64,000 nucleotides of DNA from Pasteurella oralis (GTDB lineage Bacteria; Pseudomonadota; Gammaproteobacteria; Enterobacterales; Pasteurellaceae): contig NZ_NXGB01000006.1 in the NCBI RefSeq assembly GCF_002850605.1, positions 86,776 to 150,775 on the forward strand. Reading direction: 5' to 3'. A program made the position numbers and the translations under genes. The stretch's first letter is position 1; each line of letters opens with the position of its first letter. The notes beneath the pieces were generated by a model, which did not search any database, was not told the DNA's origin, and saw only the letters and a program-made list of their open reading frames with translations. This document shows positions 20,279-29,703 of the stretch, in pieces.

Positions 20279-21163
20279 ATGTCTTTAATGTATTATTTGA
20301 TTCTTGCTTTTGGTGCTGTTTTATTTTTATACACTGCACAAGGGTGGAGAACAACAAGAAAGAAAATACAGCCGCATGATGCTTCCTTGAACAGAAGTGC
20401 AGATACTGTGGCAGATATAAAGAAAAAATTTTTTTTGTGGCAGTATTATTTTATCGGTGGCGATAAAAAGAAACTATTAAGAAATATTATTATTAGCATT
20501 GCTGTATTTTTAATTTTATTTTTTGTAAATGTTACTTATATTCGTCTTGAAAGATGGATATTTATTTGTCTCTTTGCTTTAGCATTTATTGTTTTTGTTT
20601 GGAAATTTGGACAATATCGTAATCAAAAAATGTTTAATGCTATGTTCCCAGAAGTAATTCAGATCATGAATGCAGCTGCTACAGGGGGGGCTGGTTTATT
20701 GCAGTCATTAGAACGATGTGGAAAAGATTTAACAGGACAATTAGGTGAAGAATTCAAAAGTATACATAGACGTTTAGCACTTGGTGAAGAACCTATGTCT
20801 GTATTTGAAGATAGTTATAGTAGATATCCTTATAAAGAATTTTATTTCTTTATCACTATCATTAGAACTAACTTGTCTAAAGGTGGACAGATTCGTGAGG
20901 TAATTTCTCGTTTAGGACGTGTTATTGCCGATAGTAAAAAAATGGAACAGAAAAAGAAAGCAATGACTTCAGAAGCAAGAATGTCGGCTTTTATCGTAGC
21001 GATGTTCCCAATAGGTTTTTTCTTATTCATGCAGTTTGCGATGCCTGAAAACTTTGATTTTTTGCTTAATAACCCTAGTGGTAGAATTGTCCTATATTAT
21101 GTTTTTGGAAGTGAGGTATTTGGTATGTTGATCATTTGGTGGTTAATGAGGAAGTCAACATGA
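20279..21163 (+). CDS. tadB: TadB inner-membrane platform protein
   Basis: One of two GspF-type platform proteins on which TadA acts. The 294 residues have an N-terminal membrane segment, a central pair of helices near 75-120, a T2SSF domain (MFPEVIQIMNAAATGGAGLL, LGEEPMSVFEDSY) and two C-terminal helices. The ATG is directly after the tadA stop and uses GAGG inside tadA. The end overlaps tadC by four bases. Confidence 0.93.
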   Translation: MSLMYYLILAFGAVLFLYTAQGWRTTRKKIQPHDASLNRSADTVADIKKKFFLWQYYFIGGDKKKLLRNIIISIAVFLILFFVNVTYIRLERWIFICLFALAFIVFVWKFGQYRNQKMFNAMFPEVIQIMNAAATGGAGLLQSLERCGKDLTGQLGEEFKSIHRRLALGEEPMSVFEDSYSRYPYKEFYFFITIIRTNLSKGGQIREVISRLGRVIADSKKMEQKKKAMTSEARMSAFIVAMFPIGFFLFMQFAMPENFDFLLNNPSGRIVLYYVFGSEVFGMLIIWWLMRKST

Positions 21164-22014
21164 CGTTTAAAATTCTCTTGTTCTATATTTTACTTATTAT
21201 ATTTGGAATATCTGTCTTACTTATTGCGTTGTCACATAAAAAGAAATTAGAGAGAAGTCGAGAAATCCTAGCTGGTGAAAGTCCTAAAGAAAAAAGCGAA
21301 GAAACAGTTGAGAAAGGTAAAAGTAAGCAACAAATTGAATTAGAGTTATTGCTTATTAATAATAATCCTGTTTTAAAATTTTTAGGTGTTCTAGATAAAA
21401 ATATAAAAGTTAAGTTTTTACTTGTTTTAGTATTATCAGGCATATATTACTTATATGCCTTAAAAAATGAGCTTAATTTTGTTATGGGGTTAGCGATTAT
21501 TCTTGTCTTTATTATTGTTATTCCTGGTATTTTAACAAATATGATTTTAAAAGCAAAAATTAAGAAAATAATGGTTGATTTACCAGGCTTTATTGATTTG
21601 GTCGCAGTTAATGTACAAACAGGGGTTAGTATTGATGCTGCATTAAAACAAGTTGCTACTGATTTTAAAAAACTGAATCCTGATCTTACTTATGTAATGT
21701 TAAGGATTATTCGTAAATCTGAACTTACTGGTTTATCACAGGCACTACAGGATCTTTCTATTTCATTGCCTACAACTGAAATAAGGATGTTTTGTACAGT
21801 ATTACAACAAAGTTTAAATTTTGGGTCTTCTATTTATTCGCATTTAATCCAATTATCAGCAGATATTCGAGAATTGCAATTATTGATTATAGAAGAAAAA
21901 TTGGGGACATTATCAGCCAAAATGAGTATTCCATTAATTTTATTTATTATGTTTCCAATTATTATTTTAATTTTAGCACCAGGTATAATGAGGGTATTTC
22001 CAAATGTTTTCTAA
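21160..22014 (+). CDS. tadC: TadC inner-membrane platform protein
   Basis: Second GspF-type platform protein, probably partnering TadB. I start at ATG 21160, which overlaps the tadB stop (ATGA) and follows GAGG, giving 284 residues; the frame is open from 21136. It has helices near residues 1-22, 85-130 and at the C-terminus (IPLILFIMFPIIILILAPGI), and the T2SSF segment DLPGFIDLVAVNVQTGVSID. The tadD start lies within its last codons. Confidence 0.92.
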   Translation: MTFKILLFYILLIIFGISVLLIALSHKKKLERSREILAGESPKEKSEETVEKGKSKQQIELELLLINNNPVLKFLGVLDKNIKVKFLLVLVLSGIYYLYALKNELNFVMGLAIILVFIIVIPGILTNMILKAKIKKIMVDLPGFIDLVAVNVQTGVSIDAALKQVATDFKKLNPDLTYVMLRIIRKSELTGLSQALQDLSISLPTTEIRMFCTVLQQSLNFGSSIYSHLIQLSADIRELQLLIIEEKLGTLSAKMSIPLILFIMFPIIILILAPGIMRVFPNVF

Positions 22015-22765
22015 ACTAACAAAAAAAACTGCAATTTGTATTTTAGTTTTATCTGTTATAGGTTGTTCAACAAATGTTCATCAAAAGACTATGTCATCTG
22101 AAGCTATTGCAGCGAAAGAAACATTATATGAGAGTACACAGAATTATTCAGCGTTAACTTCTTTGTATAGAGATATATTAAAAAATAAAGAAGATCCTGT
22201 AATTCGATATAAATTGGCTAAAACCTATTATCAGCGTGGCGATAGTAAATCTTCTTTATTGTATTTAGTCCCTTTACTGTCTGATACATCTAAGCTTGGC
22301 GTACAAGCTAAAACGTTACAAGTGAAGAATTTAATCCAACTATCCCAATTTTCAGAAGCTATTTCTGTAGCTACTGATTTGTTGAATCAGCATCCTAATG
22401 ACGGTGAAGTCTATAATTTAAGAGGGATTGCATATGCTCAAAATGGTAATCTTAGTCAGGCACGTACAGATATTAATAAAGCCAGAGAATTTTTTATTAA
22501 TGATAGCGTAGCTATTAATAATTTAGCAATGTTGAATATTATTAATGGTGATTTTAGTAACGCTGTATCGTTATTATTACCTCAATATTTAAATGGTATT
22601 AGGGAACCTCGTTTGATCCATAACCTTGTTTTTGCATTAGTCAAAAATGGTAATTTTGATTATGCAAAAGATATTATTGTTAAGGAGCGATTAAATACAT
22701 CGCCAGATGATTTAATTAATGCTTTGAAAAAGACCACACATGCATCTAAGGGTGTGCGTAGATAA
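22004..22765 (+). CDS. tadD: TadD TPR lipoprotein
   Basis: Tetratricopeptide lipoprotein needed for Flp fimbriae, possibly acting as a pilotin. The 253 residues start with a lipoprotein signal peptide whose lipobox reads SVIGC (Cys at about 20), followed by TPR repeats (VIRYKLAKTYYQRGDSKSSL; GEVYNLRGIAYAQNGNLSQA; VAINNLAMLNIINGDFSNA). It overlaps tadC by 11 bases and precedes tadE by 15. Confidence 0.9.
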   Translation: MFSKLTKKTAICILVLSVIGCSTNVHQKTMSSEAIAAKETLYESTQNYSALTSLYRDILKNKEDPVIRYKLAKTYYQRGDSKSSLLYLVPLLSDTSKLGVQAKTLQVKNLIQLSQFSEAISVATDLLNQHPNDGEVYNLRGIAYAQNGNLSQARTDINKAREFFINDSVAINNLAMLNIINGDFSNAVSLLLPQYLNGIREPRLIHNLVFALVKNGNFDYAKDIIVKERLNTSPDDLINALKKTTHASKGVRR

Positions 22766-22780
22766 TTAAGAGGATTTGAT

Positions 22781-23368
22781 ATGAAAAAATTTCTATCAAA
22801 TAGTAAAGGAACGTCTACAGTAGAGTTTGCTCTTACTATAGCTTTCTATTTATTTATTGTGATGTTTATCTTTGAATTTTGTCGTTTAGCTATTGCAACA
22901 GCATATTGGGATCTTGCTATTACTGAAAGTGTAAGGATTGCAAAGAATGAGCAAGCTTCTGCATCTAACTATGAAGATGCTTTTAGAAAAGCTCTTAAGC
23001 AGCAAAAAAAATTCCATGATGAATCAACAATGGGATATTTGGCTCTTCTTGAAAAGAATGATTTTGAAGTCAAAGTCGAATATGTCGATTGTGCGAAAGA
23101 GGTTGAATGTATTCAAAATTTATTAGCTGAAAAATTCCGTCAGCCTCAAAAAAATAGCGAAGGCGAGATCATTTCACCAGATGGTCGTTTAGCTACTTTA
23201 GCGCGCTATTCTTTGACTTATGAATATAAGTTTGTAATCCCGTTATTATTTATTCCTAAGTCTTGGTCAGAAACAATATTGAACCGTGAGTTTGTTGTTG
23301 TTCAAGAATTTGAGCGTTCCCGTTTTAATGCAGGTGGAAAAACTAATTCATCTGGAGGCAATCCTTAA
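22781..23368 (+). CDS. tadE: TadE pseudopilin
   Basis: Pseudopilin of the Tad machine. The 195 residues begin with a short basic leader and KGTSTVEFALTIAFYLFIVM, where cleavage after Gly by TadV leaves Thr-first with Glu at +5 (TSTVE) and a hydrophobic N-terminal helix. Two cysteines (CAKEVEC) lie in the periplasmic part. RBS is GAGG at 22770-22773. Confidence 0.9.
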   Translation: MKKFLSNSKGTSTVEFALTIAFYLFIVMFIFEFCRLAIATAYWDLAITESVRIAKNEQASASNYEDAFRKALKQQKKFHDESTMGYLALLEKNDFEVKVEYVDCAKEVECIQNLLAEKFRQPQKNSEGEIISPDGRLATLARYSLTYEYKFVIPLLFIPKSWSETILNREFVVVQEFERSRFNAGGKTNSSGGNP

Positions 23369-23406
23369 TTTGGGAGCTTGTTAATTATTTTATAGTAGAG
23401 CTATAT

Positions 23407-23973
23407 ATGAAAGAATTTAGTTTATTTAGGATGATTAAAACATTCTTAAGGAATAAAAAGGGATCAGTCACTATTGAGTTTCTTTTTATGTCAATGTTTC
23501 TTCTTATCTTGTTTGCATTTTTATTTGATTTAGTAATGTTACGCTCGACATTAGGTAAATTGGATAATGCTTCGTATACGATGGTCAGTATTTTGAGGGA
23601 GCGTTCACAGCTCTATAATCGTATCCCTCAAATTAATGATACTGATTATAAGCAATTTGAAAAGCTTGCTAAAAAGCTGCTTTATGGAAATAAAGATAGT
23701 GATAAAAAAATAGGTGTTGTTTTAGAATATTGGGCACAAGATGGTTCTGGACGTAGAATTCCTAATGCGATAGGGGATTGTAAGCCATATAAAAAGCTTT
23801 CTGATTTGAGTTATTTATCTCCTCGTTCAGAATTAAATAATGAAAGGAAAATACCTCTCTATCAAGTAACATTATGTGTTGAAACTCATAGTCTATTTGA
23901 ATCTTTGTTATTAGATGAATCTCAGCGTTCATCAGGTTTGATGAGATCGTCATCAATGTCAGTATCACGATAA
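23407..23973 (+). CDS. tadF: TadF pseudopilin
   Basis: Second pseudopilin, 188 residues. The leader ends RNKKG, before SVTIEFLFMSMFLLILFAFL, with Glu at +5. The remainder is periplasmic with Cys in IGDCKPY and TLCVETH. The ribosome-binding signal is weak and 38 bases separate it from tadE. Order and class agree with Aggregatibacter tadF. Confidence 0.88.
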   Translation: MKEFSLFRMIKTFLRNKKGSVTIEFLFMSMFLLILFAFLFDLVMLRSTLGKLDNASYTMVSILRERSQLYNRIPQINDTDYKQFEKLAKKLLYGNKDSDKKIGVVLEYWAQDGSGRRIPNAIGDCKPYKKLSDLSYLSPRSELNNERKIPLYQVTLCVETHSLFESLLLDESQRSSGLMRSSSMSVSR

Positions 23974-23992
23974 TCTATCGTGGAGGAACTTT

Positions 23993-25783
23993 ATGAAAAA
24001 ATTGAATTTTACGTTTTACTTTTATAATAAATTAAGACAGTTTTATGTTGATGAACGAGGGGTTTATGCAGTAATGACTGCTTTACTTGCATTTCCACTA
24101 TTAGTTTTAGTCGGTTTTACTGTTGATGGTACCGGTGTTTTATTAGATAAATCCCGCTTAGCACAGGGGATGGATCAGGCCGCATTAGCGCTTATTGCGG
24201 AGAATAATAATTATAGAGAAAATAAAAAGCATTCTGATGTTAATAGACAGATTATTTCTAAAGAGGAAAAAGAGAAGTTTGGTGGAAATGAATTTATAGC
24301 CAAACAAGAGAAACGGAATCAAGAGTTAATCCAAGGTATTGCCAAATTATATTTAAGATCAGAAGATAGTAATGACTCTGACGCTCCTGTTAAAGTTAGC
24401 AAAGATTTTCAGTATTTATGCGAGGAATTAGATTTACCAACAGGTAATGAATATTCTCGTCGTAAACCTGTTGTTTGCCAGGTGCAAGGTAGTGTAGATC
24501 GTAAATTTTGGTTACCAGTAAGTGAGTCGCTTGCTAATGTAAATTCTCTTAAAAATGGACGCTTGACTTTAGATTCACAGACTACCTATGCCATTAAAGA
24601 AAAAGGAGTGGTAATTCCAGTTGAATTGATGTTGGTTGCTGACTTTTCGGGGTCTATGCATCAAGACCTCAATGGGAAATATAGCAGTGATAAAACTAAA
24701 ATGGGAAAAAGTAAAATCTCTATTTTGAGGGAAGTTGTTGGTGAGATTTCAAAAATTTTATTACCTACTAAAATATCAGAAGAAGTGAGTCCCTTTAACC
24801 GAATGGCTTTCACTACTTTTTCTGGTGGAGTAAGACAAAAAGATGAAACAAGGACATGTACCCTACCCTATGAGAGAAAAGCATGGAAAAATTCTACTAA
24901 ATTGACTATTGAAAGATGGATTACAGGTAATAATACACCTCTTAAATGGGATGCAGCAACAAAACAATGGGTATATAGCTGGGTAAAGTTTGATGACCAT
25001 TATAAGGGATACTATGATCAGTTTTATGAGAATACATGTAAAGTGTCAGGAACGGGGAGTAACGCAGTTACTTACTGTGATATATCAGCAAATCCTAAAA
25101 CTATCATGAATTATGCTCTTTCAATTAAGGACTGGACTACGGTACGTGCTATTTTTAATAAATATATGGATATCAATGAAACTATTAATCAAGTTCAGAC
25201 TTTTGATGGTTCTAAAAGAAACTATCATTTCGTGTTTGATGATGATAGATACTGTCTTGGTGGAAATAAGGGGCAGAAAACAACACAATCTTGGTTTGAT
25301 CAAACAAATAAAAATATCTCTGGAGCATTGAGTAGTATTAATCCTCATGGCTGGACTTCTGCATCGTCAGGATTAATTGTTGGTGCAAATTTGATTATGG
25401 ATGCGAATACGGATCCTAAAGCTAAACCGTCGAAATTAGGTACAAATACGCAAAGAATTATTATGGTGTTATCTGATGGAGAAGATAACTGGCCGACTTA
25501 TGATACACTCGTAACACTATTAAATGCAGGTATTTGTGAAAAAATTAAAGAAAGAGTAGATACGTTACAAGATCCAGATTTTAGAGAATTGCCTACTCGT
25601 ATTGCATTTGTTGCATTCGGTTATAGCCCACCTAAACGCCAGGTAGATGCTTGGAAGAAATGTGTTGGTGATCAATATTATGTAGCATATAGTCAGAAAG
25701 AGTTATTAGATACATTTAAACAAGTTATTGGATTTGAAGAAGAAGTTGGACGTTCCTCTTCTAAAAAACCAAAGTTTAACTAA
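23993..25783 (+). CDS. tadG: TadG von Willebrand-domain protein
   Basis: Last gene of the Tad locus. The 596 residues have a Tad N-terminal membrane helix (RGVYAVMTALLAFPLLVLVG, then DGTGVLLDKSRLAQGMDQAA), a periplasmic region and a von Willebrand A domain with the metal-site motif DFSGSM near residue 217 and VLSDGEDNWP near 500. Several cysteines could stabilise the fold. It may anchor or brace the machine at the envelope. It is followed by a strong terminator. Confidence 0.92.
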   Translation: MKKLNFTFYFYNKLRQFYVDERGVYAVMTALLAFPLLVLVGFTVDGTGVLLDKSRLAQGMDQAALALIAENNNYRENKKHSDVNRQIISKEEKEKFGGNEFIAKQEKRNQELIQGIAKLYLRSEDSNDSDAPVKVSKDFQYLCEELDLPTGNEYSRRKPVVCQVQGSVDRKFWLPVSESLANVNSLKNGRLTLDSQTTYAIKEKGVVIPVELMLVADFSGSMHQDLNGKYSSDKTKMGKSKISILREVVGEISKILLPTKISEEVSPFNRMAFTTFSGGVRQKDETRTCTLPYERKAWKNSTKLTIERWITGNNTPLKWDAATKQWVYSWVKFDDHYKGYYDQFYENTCKVSGTGSNAVTYCDISANPKTIMNYALSIKDWTTVRAIFNKYMDINETINQVQTFDGSKRNYHFVFDDDRYCLGGNKGQKTTQSWFDQTNKNISGALSSINPHGWTSASSGLIVGANLIMDANTDPKAKPSKLGTNTQRIIMVLSDGEDNWPTYDTLVTLLNAGICEKIKERVDTLQDPDFRELPTRIAFVAFGYSPPKRQVDAWKKCVGDQYYVAYSQKELLDTFKQVIGFEEEVGRSSSKKPKFN

Positions 25784-25796
25784 AACGTTAATGGTA

Positions 25797-25831
25797 TAAA
25801 AAATCCCTTGTTTTCAAGGGATTTTTTGTTT
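25797..25831 (+). terminator. Tad operon terminator
   Basis: Hairpin arms aaatccctt and aagggattt around a short TTTT loop (25801-25826), followed by TTTTGTTT. It lies 14 bases after the tadG stop and closes the fimbrial operon. Confidence 0.9.
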
Positions 25832-25860
25832 ATATCTAATTTTCTCGCTATGACAGCTAT

Positions 25861-25883
25861 ACACGATGTGTATAAGAGAATAG
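25861..25883. other. Tn5 mosaic-end-like sequence
   Basis: GATGTGTATAAGAGA at 25865-25879 equals 15 contiguous bases of the 19-bp Tn5 mosaic end. The flanks do not continue the match (aatag rather than cag), and tatacac just upstream (25859-25864 region) makes a local dyad with gtgtata. No transposase gene is nearby. Confidence 0.35.
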
Positions 25884-25996
25884 ATTCTAATGAATGGTTC
25901 TTTAAATAAAGAATAAATTACCTAGAGTAGTTAAAGCTTTTAAGGAAAACAAATATATTGATATAGTGTTATTTATATTTTTATTTTCAATATAAA

Positions 25997-26036
25997 ACAA
26001 AAGGATTAACTTTAAGTTAATCCTTTTTAATTTTTA
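25997..26036. terminator. Two-way terminator between tadG and the peroxiredoxin
   Basis: Arms aaaggattaactt and aagttaatccttt meet almost without a loop (about 26000-26026), with A's on the left and TTTTTAATTTTT on the right, so it can work for either strand; it most likely ends the minus-strand peroxiredoxin transcript. Confidence 0.8.
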
Positions 26037-26054
26037 AATAGCTATAATTTAATA

Positions 26055-26657
26055 TTATAGTTCATCAGCGTGTTGTTTTAAGTACTTTGCGACACCTTCA
26101 GGGCTGCCGGTCATCCCTTCTTTGCCTTTTTCCCATTGAGCAGGGCAAACATCACCGTGTTCTTCATGGAATTGTAGTGCATCAACCATACGTAGCATTT
26201 CATCGATGTTACGACCTAATGGTAGGTCGTTAACGACTTGGTGACGTACGATCCCTTCTTTGTCAATTAAGAAAGAAGCACGTAATGCAACACCTGCTTC
26301 TGGGTGTTCGATGCCGAATGCTTGTGCAATTTCATGTTTGATGTCTGCGACTAATGGGTATTTGACTTCGCCGATACCACCATTTTCTACAGGGGTTTTA
26401 CGCCAAGCGTTATGGCTGAATTCAGAATCGATAGAAATACCAATGATTTCTACACCACGTTTTTGGAATTCTTCGTAGCGGTGGTCAAATGCGATTAACT
26501 CAGATGGACAAACAAATGTGAAATCAAGTGGATAGAAAAAAACAACTGCAGCTTTGCCTGCAATATGTTGTTTAAAATTAAAATTATCAACAATTTCGCC
26601 ATTACCTAGCACAGCTGCTGCGGTAAAATCTGGTACTTGACGAGTTACTAATACCAT
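26055..26657 (-). CDS. 2-Cys peroxiredoxin (AhpC/Prx1 type)
   Basis: Thiol peroxidase that reduces hydrogen peroxide and organic peroxides. The peroxidatic Cys lies in DFTFVCPSELIAF (about residue 50) and the resolving Cys in GDVCPAQW (about 169), with the conserved TPxxNGGIGEVKYPLVAD segment. I start at the second ATG (26657), nine bases after AGGAG, giving 200 residues; two extra residues are possible. It is a single-gene unit with no partner reductase (AhpF) beside it, so thioredoxin or glutathione may be the donor. The exact subfamily name is not decidable here. Confidence 0.93.
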   Translation of the reverse strand: MVLVTRQVPDFTAAAVLGNGEIVDNFNFKQHIAGKAAVVFFYPLDFTFVCPSELIAFDHRYEEFQKRGVEIIGISIDSEFSHNAWRKTPVENGGIGEVKYPLVADIKHEIAQAFGIEHPEAGVALRASFLIDKEGIVRHQVVNDLPLGRNIDEMLRMVDALQFHEEHGDVCPAQWEKGKEGMTGSPEGVAKYLKQHADEL

Positions 26658-26812
26658 AGTCATAATCTCCTATTAAAAATTAAACAAAAAACACTGCTAA
26701 TAAGTAGCAGGATTTGCTTTTCTATTCTAAAGAAAGTTAACTGGTTTTGACAGTGGTTTTTGTCTTTCATATACATCATGCTTGTTTTTATTGCTATAAG
26801 GAGCGAATTATC

Positions 26813-28015
26813 ATGTCAAAGCGCCATTCTTTATCTACAACTTTTGTACATGCAGGGCGTAACAAAAGATTTTTACAGGGAAGTGTGAATCCTGTTATTC
26901 AGCGTGCATCATCATTAGTATTTGATAGTCTAGCACACAAAAAGCAAGCTACTATTCAGCGAGCAAAAGGGGCGTTATTTTATGGGCGACGCGGTACATT
27001 GACGCATTTTGCTTTACAAGAAGCGATGACAGAATTAGAAGGTGGAGTGGGTTGCTATTTATATCCTTGTGGTGCAGCAGCAGTTACTCATAGTATTTTA
27101 TCTTTTGTACAAAGTGGCGATCATATTTTGATGAGTGGTGCAGCCTATGAACCCTCACAAGACTTTTGCAATCTGTTATTGAAGCAATTTAGTGTAGAAA
27201 CTACTTACTATGATCCCATGATTGGTGAAGCAATTTCATCTCTGATTAAACAAAATACCAAAGTGCTTTTTCTTGAAGCACCCAGTTCACTTACGATGGA
27301 AGTTCCTGATATTCCAGCCATTGTTAAAGCAGCACGCCAAGTTAATCCTGATATTGTGATTATGATTGATAATACTTGGTCTGCAGGAGTGTTATTTAAA
27401 GCGTTGGAACATGACATTGATATTTCAATTCAAGCCGGAACTAAATATCTAGTTGGGCATTCAGATGTGATGATTGGTACGGCAGTCGCTAATGCTCGTT
27501 GTTGGGATAAGTTACGTGAAAATTCCTATTTAATGGGGCAAATGGTTGATGCTGATAGTGCTTATGTCACCGCAAGAGGGATTCGGACATTGGGTATTCG
27601 TTTGAAGCAACACGAAGAAAATGCATTAAAAGTGGCACGATGGTTAACTTCACAACCTCAAGTAAAAGCGGTCTATCATCCTGCGTTAGCGAGTTGTCCA
27701 GGACATGCATTTTTCAAGCGTGATTTTACAGGAGCAAGTGGGTTATTTTCATTTGAATTGCAGCAAAAATTGACACAACAACAGCTTGAATGCTTTATGA
27801 ATCATTTCAGTTTGTTCAGTATGGCTTACTCTTGGGGCGGCTTTGAGTCATTAATATTATATAACCAACCAGAAGAAATTATGGCTATTCGTCCAAGTAT
27901 TGAACGTAAATTGAGCGGTACTTTAATTCGTGTGCATATAGGATTAGAAGATCCAGAAGATTTAATTGCTGATTTACAAGCGGGTTTTGAACGTTTAACG
28001 CAGTGCGCTGATTGA
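26813..28015 (+). CDS. metC: Cystathionine beta-lyase (MetC type)
   Basis: PLP enzyme of the Cys/Met metabolism family, most like MetC, which splits cystathionine to homocysteine, pyruvate and ammonia. The 400-residue protein has the PLP-binding Lys211 in [25 protein letters not shown] near 84, DNTWSAG near 186 and the N-terminal [10 protein letters not shown]. The start at 26813 follows AAGGAG; the longer frame from 26747 lacks one. It is alone between the peroxiredoxin and the gluconate genes. Related lyases share these motifs, so the substrate is inferred. Confidence 0.88.
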   Translation: MSKRHSLSTTFVHAGRNKRFLQGSVNPVIQRASSLVFDSLAHKKQATIQRAKGALFYGRRGTLTHFALQEAMTELEGGVGCYLYPCGAAAVTHSILSFVQSGDHILMSGAAYEPSQDFCNLLLKQFSVETTYYDPMIGEAISSLIKQNTKVLFLEAPSSLTMEVPDIPAIVKAARQVNPDIVIMIDNTWSAGVLFKALEHDIDISIQAGTKYLVGHSDVMIGTAVANARCWDKLRENSYLMGQMVDADSAYVTARGIRTLGIRLKQHEENALKVARWLTSQPQVKAVYHPALASCPGHAFFKRDFTGASGLFSFELQQKLTQQQLECFMNHFSLFSMAYSWGGFESLILYNQPEEIMAIRPSIERKLSGTLIRVHIGLEDPEDLIADLQAGFERLTQCAD

Positions 28016-28040
28016 TTTGGATGTTTATGAGATAAATTGA

Positions 28041-28098
28041 GAAAATCGAACCGCACTCGGGGTGATTTGAAGTTGGGTCAAGTGCGGTCGATTTTTTT
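28041..28098. terminator. Paired uptake-signal hairpin
   Basis: gaaaatcgaaccgcactc (one mismatch in the core) faces aagtgcggtcgattttt, giving a long stem across 28041-28097. It lies between the convergent ends of metC and gntP and can end both. Confidence 0.75.
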
Positions 28099-28103
28099 AA
28101 ATT

Positions 28104-29453
28104 TTACAATAAGATGCTACCAATGCCAGCAATAGTGAAGCCCACAACACCAATCAGTGTTTCCATGACTGTCCACGTTTTTAAAGTTGTTTTTTCATCC
28201 ATTTCTAAGAAACGACTGACTAGCCAGAAGCCAGAATCATTAACATGTGATAGTGCTGTTGCACCTGAAGCAATGGCAATCACAATAAAGCATAAATCAA
28301 ATTGACTTAATCCTGATGTTGCTGCCACAGTTGGCGCAATAAGTGCTGAAGCTGTAGTTAATGCGACAGTTGCAGAACCCTGCGCAACACGTAATGCTAG
28401 AGCAATGATAAAGGCGGCAACGATAACTGGTAAACCTGTATCTGATAGCATTGCGGATAATTCGTTACCAATTCCACTTGCTCGTAATACACCACCAAAC
28501 ATACCGCCAGCGCCAGTAACTAGTACGATAGCGCAGATTGGTCCTAAAGCATTATCACAGATTTTTTCAATTTGCTCGTAACTGCGTTGGTCTTTCAATA
28601 AGAAGATTGCCACGATTAATGTGATTAATAGCGCAATTGGAGTTTTTCCTAATAAGCGTAAACCTGCTACCCAAGGTTGTGAGCCATCAATAACTTTAGC
28701 CACACTTAATGTATTTAAGCCTGTATCAAGCAAAATTAAACAAATAGGGAGTAGCAGAATCAATAATACATGATTAAAACTTGGTGGATTTTGTACTGCC
28801 ATTTCACTGATTGCGTTATCATTTAAAAATGCTTTTGGCAATTCTAATTTAATTTTTTTACCTGAATAGATACCAAATAAATAAGCTGCAATATACCAAG
28901 TCGGAATGGCACAGATTAAACCAATGATGACTAATAAACCCATATTTGCGCCAAGAATATCACCAGAAGCAACAGGACCTGGATGTGGTGGTAGGAAAGC
29001 GTGCATAACCGCAAATGCCCCCGCAGCAGGTAAGGCATAGCGTAATGTTGAACCACCAAATTGTTTTGCTACGCTAAAAATGATTGGCAACATGACTACT
29101 AAACCAGCATCGAAGAAGATAGGGAAACCAAATAGCAATGATGCAACCCCTAAGGCGAATGGGGCTTTTTGTTCACCAAATTTATTGATTAATGTGTCGG
29201 CTAACACTTTTGCTCCACCTGTGATTTCAAGTAAGCGTCCAATCATTGCACCTAAACCTACAAGTAAGGCAACCGCAGCGAGTGTATTTCCAAAGCCAGA
29301 TAACAGTGTCGGTAAAATTTTATCGGCAGGAATGCCTGTTGCTAATGCAGTGAGTAGACTGACAATAATTAATGCAACAAAAGCATGTACTCTGAATTTC
29401 ATAATTAATAGCAACAGTAGCAATACTGCTGCAACCATAATGAGAATTAACAT
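28104..29453 (-). CDS. gntP: Gluconate:H+ symporter, GntP family
   Basis: Inner-membrane gluconate permease of the GntP family, 449 residues with about 12-14 hydrophobic segments. Family marks include GFGNTLAAVALLVGLGAMIG, FGFPIFFDAGLVVMLPI and HAFLPPHPGPVA. It is divergent from gntK, with 250 bases between them that contain two GntR-type palindromes, one close to each start. RBS AGGAGG lies just before its ATG. Members of the family vary in substrate; the neighbouring kinase and repressor point to gluconate. Confidence 0.93.
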   Translation of the reverse strand: MLILIMVAAVLLLLLLIMKFRVHAFVALIIVSLLTALATGIPADKILPTLLSGFGNTLAAVALLVGLGAMIGRLLEITGGAKVLADTLINKFGEQKAPFALGVASLLFGFPIFFDAGLVVMLPIIFSVAKQFGGSTLRYALPAAGAFAVMHAFLPPHPGPVASGDILGANMGLLVIIGLICAIPTWYIAAYLFGIYSGKKIKLELPKAFLNDNAISEMAVQNPPSFNHVLLILLLPICLILLDTGLNTLSVAKVIDGSQPWVAGLRLLGKTPIALLITLIVAIFLLKDQRSYEQIEKICDNALGPICAIVLVTGAGGMFGGVLRASGIGNELSAMLSDTGLPVIVAAFIIALALRVAQGSATVALTTASALIAPTVAATSGLSQFDLCFIVIAIASGATALSHVNDSGFWLVSRFLEMDEKTTLKTWTVMETLIGVVGFTIAGIGSILL

Positions 29454-29473
29454 TGAAAACCTCCTTTTGGTTT

Positions 29474-29492
29474 GTTGTTACTGGTAACATAC
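29474..29492. promoter_or_regulatory. GntR-type operator near gntP
   Basis: Palindrome gttactggtaac with flanking bases, tGTTACtgGTAACat, 21 bases before the gntP ATG. It matches the E. coli GntR/IdnR operator form ATGTTACNNGTAACAT closely. Expected to repress gntP without gluconate. Confidence 0.7.
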
Positions 29493-29639
29493 TTTGCTCT
29501 GCTGTTTTGGTAAAGTGGATTTTCTGAATAATTTTCAAATTTGTGATCGCCTTCAAAGAATATTGCCATTGCTTACAATGGTATCTATTTTTAATGATGA
29601 ACGAGGATAAAATTTATGTGATATTTGTCACAAAATTAA

Positions 29640-29658
29640 ATGTTACCAGTAACGTTAT
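29640..29658. promoter_or_regulatory. GntR-type operator near gntK
   Basis: aTGTTACcaGTAACgttat, a second copy of the palindrome, 46 bases before the gntK start. Together with the copy near gntP it brackets the divergent promoter region; the gene 30291-31289 encodes the likely repressor. Confidence 0.72.
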
Positions 29659-29703
29659 ACTGAAATTTTAGGTATGGTAAGTAAAAGGCAATAAGAGGGA
29701 CTC

